Origin: Alitta virens
Taxonomy: Eukaryota > Annelida > Polychaeta > Phyllodocida > Nereididae
DNA: 64,000 bases
Direction of reading: 5' to 3'
NCBI GenBank assembly: GCA_932294295.1
Contig: OW028580.1
Location: 34,398,636 to 34,462,635 of the forward strand
Shown piece after piece: positions 53,401 to 58,539 of this stretch (position 1 is the first letter of the stretch; every line of letters begins with the position of its first letter). The translations under genes and the position numbers were made by a program. Below the pieces are notes generated by a model, which saw only the letters and a list, made by a program, of their open reading frames with translations, was not told where the DNA came from and searched no databases.

Positions 53401-54939
53401 AAAGCGATGGTGGTGGTAGATAGAGATGGTATTATATATCAAGGGTTATAGTCTAGATTTTAAGAGATATCTATTGTCTGTTGAACTGCACTTGAGTAAC
53501 CCAATTGAAGTCAAATTTACAAGACCAAAATGGCTGATCTTGTAATATTGTTATATGTAATGTCAAAATTTCTGTTGCCACAGGTTGCTTCCGCAAAGTG
53601 TACATCAACGGCCGGATGACCGACTTCTCGGCCAATTTGAACAACCACTACAAACTGACGCCAGGTTGCCCACGTTACGACGAAAGCAACCCTTGTGAGG
53701 CTCACATGTGTAAGCATGGCAGATGCCGCCCTCAAAAAGGAATGAGTTACAAGTGCGAATGCAAGAGAGGATGGTCTGGGCCCATGTGCGACATCGGTAA
53801 GTCCAAAAGTACCGCAGAAAGAGTTATTGTATAATCAACGTAGACGAAACATTGCTGTCATACTGCAAGCATGCCAACTAACGTCAGGAGCCAGTTTAAC
53901 TATATTCAACATAAACCGAGGTTGATAATTCTTAAGCCTATCATATGTGTTTAGGATGAAGCAGTATAATGCTATGTATAACCTTGCATGTTAATGTTTG
54001 ACAGTACAATGTGTACTTGCTAAGGTGCGTAGATGAAGCCATGTATGTTGATTTATCTGTCAGTGGCTCTTATTGTCATATAGTTATTATAGTGACAAGA
54101 GGTATATTGCACCACAGCTCAGGGGCATTGCTATTGTCACCGTATGTTTATTATGCTTGTCAGCGATATATTATTCCATAGTTAAGGTGCACTGATATAA
54201 CCATATGTTCCCATATAGGTCTGTCTGTGGTAAATTACTCATAAGGTGCATAGATATAACCTTATGTTGGCATATGTTTGTCAGTGGTGAATTGTGCCAT
54301 GGTTAAGTACATATACATTGTTATAACCAAGCAATAAGTGCTTCGATATTGTCACAAATGTATGACTGTGTGTCGTCTTTGTTCTTTGCAGAAAATTACG
54401 TAGCCCCTGCTGAAGACAGACCTTTGTTGAATCCAGGAAAAATAACCCAAAGTATGTAATCGTGTGTTCATGTGTATCATGTTTATATTCTTGTGAGTCT
54501 GGAATATTAATGCATCTTGGTTTAAGATTAAGCATGTGATGATGTGTGCTATCAAGTGAATACATTGTAGTTGTGTTGTCCTTTAAGAAACATGGCTGGT
54601 AATTGATTGCTTTGAATACATATAACAAATTTTAAATCCTAATAGGTTTTCTTGATTTTTAACAAACATTACTAAGAACTGTGATCTATATAGAGTCTAT
54701 TTTTCTTTCCAGCTCCATCTTGCCAGAGAATCGACTTCCGTGAAATCTACGTCGATCCAAAAACCGGGTGTCGTTCACGGAAAAAGGTTAAGCACCGAAG
54801 GTGCGAAGGAGGCTGCGGAAACAACTGTTGTGTGGCGAAGAAGATAAAGAGTCGCCGGGTGCGCTTATTCTGCGAAGATGGAAGCAACTATCTGTTTGAC
54901 ATGCCAGTGATTCGCAAGTGCGCATGCAAAAAGTGCTAG
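10497..54939 (+). CDS. slit: Slit guidance ligand, 5'-partial, 32 exons spliced in one frame
   Basis: Secreted repulsive axon-guidance protein that binds Robo receptors and heparan sulfate. Joining the 32 exons listed below gives about 1,224 residues, numbered here from the first complete codon. D2 spans 1-219 (LRRNT, five LRRs, LRRCT), D3 220-446, a linker with extra cysteines 447-466, D4 about 467-659, EGF1-6 about 660-910, LamG about 911-1085, EGF7 about 1093-1129, a linker 1130-1149, and a 10-cysteine C-terminal knot 1150-1224. Every LRR intron falls at the same codon position (phase 2); most other introns are phase 1. All splice sites are GT-AG. D2 aligns unit for unit with vertebrate SLIT2, including the cap motif [12 protein letters not shown] and ETSGARC. 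The signal peptide and D1 are absent, so the gene starts upstream of the window. One EGF after LamG is the arthropod-type count. Family and domain order are near certain; expression and isoforms are unknown. Confidence 0.97.
11051..11065 (-). promoter_or_regulatory. CTCF-like core motif
   Basis: GCGCCCTCCAGTGGC fits the reverse complement of the bilaterian CTCF core. Binding is not shown by sequence alone. Confidence 0.3.
11383..11488 (+). repeat. (GAATA/GGATA)n pentamer array
   Basis: Imperfect pentamers, the same type as at 4915. Confidence 0.9.
11903..11974 (+). CDS. slit: slit visible exon 2: D2 LRR1
   Basis: A 72-nt phase 2-2 exon ([20 protein letters not shown]), the first LRR of D2. 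It matches the SLIT2 unit beginning LEQNTI. Confidence 0.95.
13778..13917 (+). mobile_element. SINE family 2, 5'-truncated
   Basis: Matches the full copy at 35300 from the end of the tRNA-like head ('attcctggtcaagcctaa') through 'ttggatggctgtttcatc' and 'tgcctgtcctaattagccc'. Confidence 0.6.
14023..14165 (+). mobile_element. SINE family 2, partial
   Basis: Keeps the 3' half of the head with a B box (GGTTCGATTCC) and the body 'tgcctgtcctaattagccc', ending in a CCACC-rich tail. Confidence 0.65.
14341..14413 (+). promoter_or_regulatory. CACGTG / CRE cluster
   Basis: Two CACGTG E-boxes (14364, 14407) flank a perfect TGACGTCA (14390), with CCAAT at 14341. Candidate intronic regulatory site by motif only. 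Confidence 0.3.
14788..14845 (+). mobile_element. SINE family 1 fragment
   Basis: Short match to 'tctgcctatagcagctggcc' of the family 1 body. Confidence 0.35.
15174..15183 (+). promoter_or_regulatory. TCTCGCGAGA palindrome
   Basis: An exact TCTCGCGAGA palindrome, an element known from metazoan promoters, inside a GC-rich patch at about 15100-15360. No transcript start is evident here. Confidence 0.35.
15398..15483 (+). repeat. (GACA/GACT)n degenerate microsatellite
   Basis: Imperfect 'gacagact' units. Confidence 0.6.
15534..15570 (+). repeat. (GATT)n microsatellite
   Basis: About nine tandem GATT units. Confidence 0.9.
15844..15864 (+). repeat. (AGC)n microsatellite
   Basis: About seven AGC units in an intron. 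Confidence 0.85.
16430..16515 (+). repeat. T-rich (TTTC/TTTG/TCTG)n
   Basis: Degenerate tetramers. They create phenylalanine-rich frames that are not genes. Confidence 0.65.
17575..17705 (+). promoter_or_regulatory. CACGTG and CCAAT cluster
   Basis: Three CACGTG sites (17609, 17620, 17695) and at least four CCAAT/ATTGG boxes within 130 bp. Candidate enhancer; motif evidence only. Confidence 0.3.
18217..18288 (+). CDS. slit: slit visible exon 3: D2 LRR2
   Basis: A 72-nt phase 2-2 exon after acceptor 'ttcttgcag' ([20 protein letters not shown]). It is the canonical unit corresponding to [15 protein letters not shown] in SLIT2. Confidence 0.97.
18348..18410 (+). mobile_element. tRNA-derived SINE head
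   Basis: A-box-like 'tggtgtcgtggttaa' and B-box-like 'ggttcgattct', spaced as in a tRNA. A family 1 body match ('tggtgtggactcca') follows near 18665, so one decayed SINE may span 18348-18690. Confidence 0.45.
18497..18549 (+). promoter_or_regulatory. Triple CRE-like cluster
   Basis: TGACGTCA at 18497 and 18542, with TGATGTCA between them at 18514. Three CREB/ATF-type sites lie in 53 bp. Confidence 0.35.
19191..19204 (+). promoter_or_regulatory. CTCF-like core motif
   Basis: CCACCAGGTGGCTA matches the CTCF core. Unproven. Confidence 0.3.
20655..21032 (+). mobile_element. Tc1/mariner-type MITE, copy 1
   Basis: Terminal inverted repeats CAGTTAGTTTCAT and ATGAAACTAACTG are flanked by TA on both sides. 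Internal sequence matches the copy at 28785 in the opposite orientation ('tagcgacctat' and 'ggcctgtcaaatt' blocks). No transposase. Confidence 0.8.
21110..21272 (-). mobile_element. SINE body, family 1, inverted
   Basis: Nearly complete reverse copy: 'tctcaatgctactaggtcta', 'agaggcagacgtaaatatga' and 'tggggtcttttactcgcct'. Confidence 0.6.
21376..21447 (+). CDS. slit: slit visible exon 4: D2 LRR3
   Basis: A 72-nt phase 2-2 exon, [20 protein letters not shown]. It matches [18 protein letters not shown] of SLIT2. Confidence 0.97.
21552..21623 (+). CDS. slit: slit visible exon 5: D2 LRR4
   Basis: A 72-nt phase 2-2 exon, [20 protein letters not shown]. The preceding intron is only 104 bp. Confidence 0.97.
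21687..23988 (+). mobile_element. Foldback-like transposable element, 2.3 kb
   Basis: The ends are inverted copies: 'aagccccgttcccacatag' at the left and its complement at 23965-23985, continuing as 'gagttactcgtagtcaactc'. A possible 7-bp target duplication 'cagtgtt' flanks it. Each arm carries 21-bp tandem units with palindromic cores, ACTCGCCGAGT in the left arm (six units, 21876-22000) and ACTCGGCGAGT in the right arm (23640-23740). The interior has about four copies of a block beginning 'tatctcgcttaatatttgg' (22082, 22979, 23206, 23355). No transposase frame is visible, so this looks non-autonomous. Serine- and arginine-rich frames here are artefacts. Confidence 0.85.
22535..22812 (+). 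repeat. 139-bp tandem duplication, two copies
   Basis: Near-identical copies 22535-22673 and 22674-22812, marked by 'tactgtgtcatctttgaac' and 'aggcaattaggcaattgac', inside the foldback element. Confidence 0.9.
24094..24165 (+). CDS. slit: slit visible exon 6: D2 LRR5
   Basis: A 72-nt phase 2-2 exon, [20 protein letters not shown]. It contains an N-glycosylation sequon (NGT). Confidence 0.97.
24310..24448 (+). mobile_element. Palindromic MITE, copy 1
   Basis: Ends 'atggccaaatgtgcca' and 'tggcacaattggccat' are inverted repeats, with internal 'gcgttttccatg' and 'catggaaaacgc' pairs. A second copy lies at 41958-42106. Confidence 0.75.
24783..24816 (+). repeat. Two long G homopolymers (15 and 13)
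   Basis: G15 and G13 separated by 'taagtc'. G-quadruplex capable and prone to sequencing error. Confidence 0.8.
25186..25290 (+). mobile_element. Decayed tRNA-derived SINE
   Basis: 'cagtggccaaggtattagcc' and 'gggtacggagtttgacccc' resemble degenerate A and B boxes. Confidence 0.35.
27010..27190 (+). repeat. 181-bp direct repeat, copy A
   Basis: Equal in length to copy B at 29330-29510, with six differences that I counted. The reverse strand is open to a stop at 26942 (ending DDEHVQA). Confidence 0.9.
28532..28650 (+). mobile_element. Short MITE with CCCAGAT termini
   Basis: The left end 'cccagatggcattcc' and the complement of the right end 'cccagatagcattgc' form inverted repeats of about 21 bp with two mismatches, 119 bp overall. 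Related fragments are near 29846, 35564 and 42527. Confidence 0.65.
28785..29055 (-). mobile_element. Tc1/mariner-type MITE, copy 2 (inverted)
   Basis: CAGTTAGTTTCAT at the left, AAAACTAACTG at the right, TA on both flanks. An inverted relative of 20655-21032, with an internal deletion. Confidence 0.8.
29330..29510 (+). repeat. 181-bp direct repeat, copy B
   Basis: About 97% identical to 27010-27190. It ends 31 bp before an exon start, so it supplies sequence next to the splice acceptor. Confidence 0.9.
29542..29705 (+). CDS. slit: slit visible exon 7: D2 LRRCT
   Basis: 164 nt, entering phase 2 and leaving phase 1, residues 165-219. The C-cap has [16 protein letters not shown] and [12 protein letters not shown], ending SKFKCR. 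The four cap cysteines are present. Confidence 0.98.
29846..29957 (+). mobile_element. MITE fragment, CCCAGAT family
   Basis: Contains 'gatgtcggcaatattg' and ends 'ggaatgctatctggg', like the copy at 28532. 'attgaaacaatgttat' occurs twice internally. Confidence 0.45.
31303..31505 (+). mobile_element. SINE family 1, head plus body
   Basis: Head with A box (TGGCCTAGTGG) and B box (GGTTCAAATTC), followed by the body block 'gccttatcatctcatcatta'. The most complete family 1 copy here. Confidence 0.6.
32782..32798 (+). promoter_or_regulatory. CTCF-like core motif
   Basis: CACCCTAGGTGGCAGCA, a good match to the CTCF core. Confidence 0.35.
33312..33458 (+). repeat. (CTCCT)n polypyrimidine array
   Basis: About 28 nearly perfect CTCCT pentamers. 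Confidence 0.95.
34685..34785 (+). mobile_element. SINE body, family 1
   Basis: Blocks 'cattacgtctgcctcagcag' and 'ctggccatgtaagctgac'. Confidence 0.5.
35300..35498 (+). mobile_element. SINE family 2, full length with target-site duplication
   Basis: Flanked by perfect 14-bp direct repeats TTAGCTGTCTGTTT at 35286-35299 and 35499-35512. The tRNA-like head has A box TAGCTCGGTGG and B box GGTTCGATTCC. The body reads 'ttggatggctgtttcatc' to 'tgcctgtcctaattagccc', ending in CCACCACCACT. Truncated relatives lie at 13778 and 14023. Confidence 0.85.
35564..35645 (+). mobile_element. MITE fragment, CCCAGAT family
   Basis: Contains 'ggccaacattggtccgacg' and ends 'ggcattctatctggg'. Confidence 0.4.
36405..36625 (+). 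mobile_element. Decayed SINE family 1
   Basis: A-box-like 'tggtctagcagta', B-box-like 'gagttcgacacc', then the body match 'aatcatctcatcattacatc'. Confidence 0.4.
36811..36964 (+). CDS. slit: slit visible exon 8: D3 LRRNT
   Basis: 154 nt, phase 1 in, phase 2 out, residues 220-270. After a short linker the cap reads [20 protein letters not shown], matching LRRNT3 (CPEKCRCEGTTVDC) of SLIT2. Confidence 0.96.
36965..38586 (+). other. slit: slit intron, 1.6 kb
   Basis: Non-coding. It contains a CTCF-like core at 37473-37487 and a CAGT microsatellite (37903-37960). Confidence 0.9.
37903..37960 (+). repeat. (CAGT)n microsatellite
   Basis: Imperfect CAGT/CAGA units. Confidence 0.85.
38587..38661 (+). 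CDS. slit: slit visible exon 9: D3 LRR1
   Basis: 75 nt, one codon longer than the usual LRR exon ([20 protein letters not shown]). The same extra residue occurs in SLIT2 D3 LRR1. Donor is 'gtaaat'. Confidence 0.95.
38770..38841 (+). CDS. slit: slit visible exon 10: D3 LRR2
   Basis: 72 nt, [20 protein letters not shown], matching NNKITDIEEGAFEGASG of SLIT2. Confidence 0.96.
39001..39072 (+). CDS. slit: slit visible exon 11: D3 LRR3
   Basis: 72 nt, [20 protein letters not shown]. Consistent phase 2-2. Confidence 0.95.
39160..39231 (+). CDS. slit: slit visible exon 12: D3 LRR4
   Basis: 72 nt, [20 protein letters not shown], matching MLRSNRITCVGNDSFIGL of SLIT2. Contains a sequon (NTT). Confidence 0.96.
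39344..39415 (+). CDS. slit: slit visible exon 13: D3 LRR5
   Basis: 72 nt, [20 protein letters not shown], matching SLYDNQITTVAPGAFDTL of SLIT2. Confidence 0.97.
39416..39751 (+). other. slit: slit intron, 336 bp
   Basis: Nothing recognised beyond splice signals. Confidence 0.9.
39752..39915 (+). CDS. slit: slit visible exon 14: D3 LRRCT
   Basis: 164 nt, phase 2 to phase 1, residues 392-446. [20 protein letters not shown] and IVTGNPRC match LRRCT3 of SLIT2. Confidence 0.98.
39916..41035 (+). other. slit: slit intron, 1.1 kb
   Basis: Non-coding. No repeat or gene recognised. Confidence 0.85.
41036..41092 (+). CDS. slit: slit visible exon 15: 57-nt cysteine-rich linker exon
   Basis: A small phase 1-1 exon with acceptor 'tgttcacag' and donor 'gtaagt'. 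It encodes [18 protein letters not shown] between D3 and D4, adding three cysteines. Because it is symmetric, skipping keeps the frame, so it may be alternatively spliced. Splice signals are strong, but vertebrate Slit has no obvious counterpart that I recognise. Confidence 0.75.
41195..41546 (+). repeat. (CTAT/CTAC)n tetranucleotide array
   Basis: About 350 bp, with CTAC more common than in the arrays at 3835 and 8629. Confidence 0.95.
41878..41890 (+). promoter_or_regulatory. CTCF-like core motif
   Basis: CACCAGGTGGCGT. Confidence 0.3.
41958..42106 (+). mobile_element. Palindromic MITE, copy 2
   Basis: Same element as 24310-24448; shares 'ttttccatgagaag', 'taaacgcatggaaaa' and 'cgcacgtggcacaattggcc'. 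The left end is more diverged. Confidence 0.75.
42113..42436 (+). other. Open frame of unknown origin inside a slit intron
   Basis: 107 codons without a stop, ending TGA at 42434. The first in-frame ATG is halfway in. It encodes about nine cysteines (for example [11 protein letters not shown] and [11 protein letters not shown]) and many lysines. I recognise no family. It directly follows MITE copy 2, so it could be an old exon, a captured fragment or chance. Confidence 0.25.
43009..43141 (+). CDS. slit: slit visible exon 16: D4 LRRNT
   Basis: 133 nt, phase 1 in, phase 2 out, residues 466-509. An acidic linker, then [20 protein letters not shown], matching LRRNT4. Confidence 0.96.
43142..43821 (+). 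other. slit: slit intron, 680 bp
   Basis: AT-rich. Holds one 'gaccacctcattattgac' motif near 43629. Confidence 0.85.
43822..43890 (+). CDS. slit: slit visible exon 17: D4 LRR1
   Basis: 69 nt, one codon shorter than normal ([20 protein letters not shown]), as in SLIT2 D4 LRR1 (YLDGNQFTLVPKEL). Confidence 0.95.
43994..44065 (+). CDS. slit: slit visible exon 18: D4 LRR2
   Basis: 72 nt, [20 protein letters not shown]. Contains a sequon (NLT). Confidence 0.96.
44702..44744 (-). promoter_or_regulatory. Paired CTCF-like cores
   Basis: CCGCCATCTGGTGGCCA (44702-44718) and TGCCCCCTAGTGGAG (44730-44744), in the same orientation, 12 bp apart. Confidence 0.4.
45419..45545 (+). promoter_or_regulatory. 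CpG-rich patch with multiple motifs
   Basis: Locally dense CpG in an AT-rich intron, with CGCCAGGTGGCGT, CCACGTG, TGACGTCA and repeated 'aacgtttgacg'-like steps. Candidate enhancer or insulator. Confidence 0.3.
45878..45949 (+). CDS. slit: slit visible exon 19: D4 LRR3
   Basis: 72 nt, [20 protein letters not shown], matching ILSYNRLRCIPPRTFDGL of SLIT2. Confidence 0.97.
47148..47285 (+). mobile_element. SINE family 1, head plus 3' end
   Basis: Head 'gtggtcctgtggttaagg' and B box 'gggttcgaaat', then directly 'cagtagcattgagac'; the middle of the body is deleted. Confidence 0.6.
47336..47449 (+). repeat. (CTC)n trinucleotide array
   Basis: About 38 CTC units with two CTT interruptions. The Arg-only and Glu-only reverse frames are artefacts. 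Confidence 0.95.
48800..48871 (+). CDS. slit: slit visible exon 20: D4 LRR4
   Basis: 72 nt, [20 protein letters not shown], matching SLHGNDISVVPEGAFNDL of SLIT2. Confidence 0.97.
48872..49285 (+). other. slit: slit intron, 414 bp
   Basis: AT-rich; nothing recognised. Confidence 0.9.
49286..49449 (+). CDS. slit: slit visible exon 21: D4 LRRCT
   Basis: 164 nt, phase 2 to 1, residues 605-659. [15 protein letters not shown] and [16 protein letters not shown] match LRRCT4 of SLIT2 very closely. Confidence 0.98.
49521..49571 (+). promoter_or_regulatory. Divergent pair of CTCF-like cores
   Basis: CCAGGAGGTGGCAGCAC on + and CGCCACCTCGTGGCTA on -, about 20 bp apart. Confidence 0.35.
49796..50010 (+). 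mobile_element. hAT-like MITE
   Basis: Inverted ends CAGTGTTCgA and TtGAACACTG, with flanks GTAGTAGT and GTTGTATT (6 of 8 match, as for an aged 8-bp duplication). The interior repeats 'ctgccggtcc'-like units. Its open frames on both strands are not credible genes. Confidence 0.65.
50081..50300 (+). CDS. slit: slit visible exon 22: EGF1 and most of EGF2
   Basis: 220 nt, phase 1 to 2, residues 660-732. After LSKCNIC, EGF1 has [20 protein letters not shown] and EGF2 begins with [10 protein letters not shown]. Confidence 0.97.
50406..50545 (+). CDS. slit: slit visible exon 23: end of EGF2, EGF3
   Basis: 140 nt, phase 2 to 1. [13 protein letters not shown] closes EGF2; EGF3 is [16 protein letters not shown] with sequon NAT. 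Confidence 0.97.
50798..50888 (+). CDS. slit: slit visible exon 24: EGF3 end and EGF4 start
   Basis: 91 nt, phase 1 to 2, residues 780-809: [20 protein letters not shown]. Confidence 0.96.
50996..51135 (+). CDS. slit: slit visible exon 25: EGF4 end and EGF5
   Basis: 140 nt, phase 2 to 1: [12 protein letters not shown] then [17 protein letters not shown]. Confidence 0.97.
51136..51441 (+). other. slit: slit intron, 306 bp
   Basis: AT-rich; nothing recognised. Confidence 0.9.
51442..51579 (+). CDS. slit: slit visible exon 26: EGF5 end, interdomain linker, EGF6
   Basis: 138 nt, phase 1-1, residues 857-902. After HYCE the linker [14 protein letters not shown] precedes EGF6 ([18 protein letters not shown]). 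Vertebrate Slit2 is proteolytically cut in this linker at an Arg-Thr bond; here the linker has no Arg or Lys. Confidence 0.95.
51580..52072 (+). other. slit: slit intron, 493 bp
   Basis: Nothing recognised beyond splice signals. Confidence 0.9.
52073..52288 (+). CDS. slit: slit visible exon 27: EGF6 end, LamG part 1
   Basis: 216 nt, phase 1-1. [14 protein letters not shown] then the LamG strand [20 protein letters not shown], matching [20 protein letters not shown] of SLIT2. Confidence 0.98.
52414..52524 (+). CDS. slit: slit visible exon 28: LamG part 2
   Basis: 111 nt, phase 1-1, residues 975-1011: [13 protein letters not shown] and FTMVIDGG, typical LamG strands. Confidence 0.96.
52525..53068 (+). 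other. slit: slit intron, 544 bp
   Basis: Holds 'gacctcaatatta' and 'gaccacttcaccatcac' fragments of the dispersed motif; nothing else. Confidence 0.85.
53069..53209 (+). CDS. slit: slit visible exon 29: LamG part 3
   Basis: 141 nt, phase 1-1, residues 1012-1058: [20 protein letters not shown]. Confidence 0.95.
53210..53583 (+). other. slit: slit intron, 374 bp
   Basis: Nothing recognised. Confidence 0.9.
53584..53796 (+). CDS. slit: slit visible exon 30: LamG end and EGF7
   Basis: 213 nt, phase 1-1. [15 protein letters not shown] closes LamG (two cysteines). EGF7 follows: [20 protein letters not shown] and WSGPMCD. Only this one EGF lies between LamG and the knot. Confidence 0.97.
53797..54391 (+). 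other. slit: slit intron, 595 bp
   Basis: No recognised repeat family. It contains several diverged units of the form 'aaggtgcatagatataacc...tatgtt...tgtcagtggt' (54020-54300), a decayed minisatellite of roughly 60-80 bp period. Confidence 0.7.
54392..54451 (+). CDS. slit: slit visible exon 31: 60-nt linker exon
   Basis: A symmetric phase 1-1 exon with acceptor 'ttctttgcag' and donor 'gtatgt'. It encodes [19 protein letters not shown], with no cysteine. It sits where vertebrates have two more EGFs and could be skipped in frame. Confidence 0.85.
54713..54939 (+). CDS. slit: slit visible exon 32: C-terminal cystine knot and stop
   Basis: The last coding exon, residues 1150-1224 plus TAG (54937-54939). 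Ten cysteines are in CTCK spacing, with [10 protein letters not shown] matching CRGGCAGGQCC of SLIT2 and the ending KCACKKC. Confidence 0.98.
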
Positions 54940-54948
54940 GTGGCAGCA
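54933..54948 (+). promoter_or_regulatory. CTCF-like core over the slit stop codon
   Basis: GTGCTAGGTGGCAGCA includes the TAG stop. Confidence 0.3.
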
Positions 54949-56725
54949 TATGAACAGTAACCAGAGCTCCCCCTGGAGTAAATGTCATGAAACGTCTTAA
55001 CACCAAACGAAGCAGTCTGCTACACTGCTAAGAGATTTGTTGTTGCAACGATTAGTTGACCAAATGGGCTATGAAAAGCTGATGTGATCTGATTGCAAGC
55101 TATCATAAAAGACAATACAAACAATATGAATGATATTGGTAGTTGCCAGTCACTGTGTTGACCTATTTAAGCAGCAACAAAATAGGTCACTATGACCTAG
55201 TTATGACGTCATAATGACTTCAACAAATGACACAAACTGATCTTCATGAATGACAAACATTTCATTCTCCTGAAATAGGTATTCCTACCTCTGGGCGTGG
55301 TACGTCCTGGCGCGTATAATTCAGTCGTCAACGATCATGTCCTTTTGAAACTATTTGGGATCACAGACAGATGGCCATTAAACATGGCGTCTGTTACCTT
55401 GCCAACCAAACTTCTGAGCATGCGAGAACCACCGGAACCCACAAGACAGAACGCACAACAGAACCATCATCGCAAGTCTTCGCAAACTCTTAATTACAGC
55501 GTGTTACAATATTTACATGTCTACAATATATAAACATTAGAATATAATAATATAATAATGCAGGAGATAGTATTTTACTTTTTAGACTTGTTGTGATGTA
55601 TTGTGTGATGATTATTAAGTATAATAATACCAACTCGAAAAATGCAAACTCGAAATTTACTTCAACACTTTTGACATATATTTTGATTAAATTTTTCAAA
55701 TTCAATTTAATCTTCAGCTCTGGGGCATTACCTAAACAGTTCCCATGACATTATGTATTTTACATAAAAGTCTCTCACTTATGACATGAGTCATTGTTAT
55801 GTAAACATATATTATATATAAGTGTGAATTTTAGAGTACCTTACACATATATATATGTGTATATGTTCTTAGACATGCAGCGTTTTAACTGAACGTTATA
55901 GTTGTATTATTATTATATATTATTATATATATGACCTTATATACAGAGTAACAGACTTGTTGTTTTTGGTAGACATAAATCGTGACTAACTGGTTACTCA
56001 TTATAACTGCTGAATATACATGTAACTCTAATATAGTGGTTAGTTCGACCATAAAATTTATGTCTTGTATGCTGTTAATATCATGACATTAAACGTAGCA
56101 TAGGTCGTATGCTTTTATGTGAAAATAAGTTCATTTTTTATGAATCTCAACATTATCATTGGTTATCGTCCCAAATTTTCGGTCACATCGAAAAAAAAAA
56201 AACTAAATTCGCATCGGGTTCTATTCATGAAATTTCATTCAAATTTTTTTAATTATTGTAATTTGTGTTATTTCGAGTCATTTTTGTTCTAAATCTCATT
56301 TTTGTAAAGACATTTTCAACCGAAAGACTGCCATTTTTGTTACAATATATATTTGTATAGTTGCTTTGTATACCTGCAGTGAGAGATTTATATTGTAAAT
56401 AGCTTATACATATTGATCTTATTATTAAAAATACCATTGTAGTAGTCCTTCATTGCTCTAATGTCCTGAAGTTATATTTATTTGCAAGATATATTATTTA
56501 TAGTTTTGTGAAAATACAGTGTTTTCTAAATTGTGACAGAGGCACATTATTTATAGAAGTATGACTTTTTCAAATTAAGATAATTGCAGTTATGCTAAAT
56601 TTTGTACAATGAAACATGCAATAATTTGGATCAGTAACATCAGTTTATTATTTTGTCTAATGTTACAAATAAAATTATTGGTATATAAACTTCTACGTGT
56701 ATAAATAAAAGTGTCTCGATAATTT
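54940..56725 (+). other. slit: slit 3' UTR (predicted)
   Basis: From the stop codon to the inferred cleavage site near 56725. AT-rich, with a 14-bp palindrome TTATGACGTCATAA at 55201. The small open frame at 55297-55533 has no start context or family match. Confidence 0.7.
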
Positions 56726-56740
56726 GTTGTGTTTGTTTTT
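56668..56740 (+). terminator. slit: Poly(A) signals and GU-rich element
   Basis: AATAAA at 56668-56673 and 56704-56709, followed by a T/G-rich stretch, 'tttgttgtgtttgttttt', at 56723-56740. This fits cleavage at about 56720-56730. Confidence 0.7.
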
Positions 56741-58539
56741 AAAAGAGAACCGAGGTTGGATTCAAATCAGGTGCATAGCCTAAATGGTGTTAGAATAGGG
56801 GATTTGACTTGGATTTTAGCTTGTCTCAGAAAACCAAGGCTTTGGAGAATGAGATCCAAAGCTGGCAAAAAAGATAGTAAGGCATTGGAATAATTAATAC
56901 TAAATTCTTATTCATATATAAACGCCTCATCCTTGGAAGAAGGCCCAGTGTAAATTTCTTGAGGATTTTCACCTGCTGTCCCCTAGTAGAACGGATTTGC
57001 AGCTGCTGTCCTCTGGTGGAAAATACCATTGTGTGGGCCAATCAGACACCAGTTTCCACTATGACGCCATAAAACCATATTCCAAATATGGAAAAAAAAA
57101 TTTCAACCCAATCAGATTTGAATAATCAGCTAGTCATAAGCTGAGCCATTGAAGGCAAAGTGTCTCTGTGCCAGCGCCCAACTTACCTTTGAGTGGGAAA
57201 ATTAGTTACGATGAAGTCATTGAGTATGATGATGGTGATGAGTATACAACACTTCTGGGAACCAATGCCGCCACATTCAAATTTGAGCTAATAGGATGCT
57301 TGAGTGGATGAAACGATGAAAGATAATATTTTCCCAAGAGATTTACTCATATTATTCAAAATCGCATAAATGGATGGGATATTTTAGCGGTCGAGGCTGT
57401 CGAGCACTCGCCTAACGTCTCCGGTCTATTAGCGATTAGGACAATACTTATTAGCTTATGTACAGCTCGCATTTAGCTTAAAACTTACTTTTAAAATATT
57501 TTATTTCCAACAAGCAAAATCATGAGTTGTCAATCTGTAATTTTGTAGCCCTATGTTCAATTTCAATGACGCCATACAGGTTCCCAGAAGCAGCGCTTCC
57601 AAAAACTGGGTAAGAAGTTAAGAATTTGCTGTATTCTCATTGGATATGGGCTTTATGATTATAATTTAGGGCCTAGACTAAATGAAAAAAGGTAAAAAAA
57701 AAAATAATTAAACCAATTTAGCATGCATAGAGGATGATCAAAACCTTAACAAAATTTCAAGGCCCTGTCAGTGCAGAGCTACTCATTTCGGAGAGCGTTC
57801 CTTTCCAGGTGGGTTGTGCTATTACCCCACGCTTCAGACTTGTCTCATTTTATTATAACAGAATAGTAAAATTTCAATTTTTTCCAGCTGGTTGTACATT
57901 AAAATATATAAGTAAATGTTTTGGTACTTCCAACCATAATGTTGCTTCAAGAAATATAAACCCCCAGGGGGCACTTCTGGCAGATAAATAGACCCGACAC
58001 CTGGCGGATATGGTGGGTACTAAAGCAAGGTCTTGCCATCCACTTCAACAAACCGATAAACCTATATACATGTAATCAGGTAAAATGTACATACAAACTA
58101 AAGTTTTTAATTAATTTTTGTTTACTTTTTTTTACTACAATTACAATCAAAGTGCAATGTTCACTTCTATGAAATTAACTTTTTTCCGTTTCATTTATCG
58201 CTCTTGTGATATAAGATTTAAGAGTGGCAGTCTGAAAGAAATAATACTTGACCTTTAAATTTATGTTTAAATATAAATGTGTGTGGTTTCTGTCTGCCAT
58301 CTCGATGTATATTGAGCTCTACCGACATCATAATTCAAATTACACCCTTGGCAGGCCTGTTCAAGCATGAGTCTTTCTCAACTCCCCAGGGCATGTCCGC
58401 CCAACCTGCAGCCGTTAAGGCACACTTAGGGTCAATGCACTCTACAATTACCATCACTGCCTATAGCCAAGTACCCATTCACACCTGGGTAAAGTGAAGC
58501 AGTGGTTCAAGGAGACTGCTTAGTTCCTCCATGCTCTTG

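Noticed and set aside
55297..55533. 78-residue frame after the slit stop
   Set aside because: Lies in the 3' UTR, unrelated to Slit, with no known similarity.
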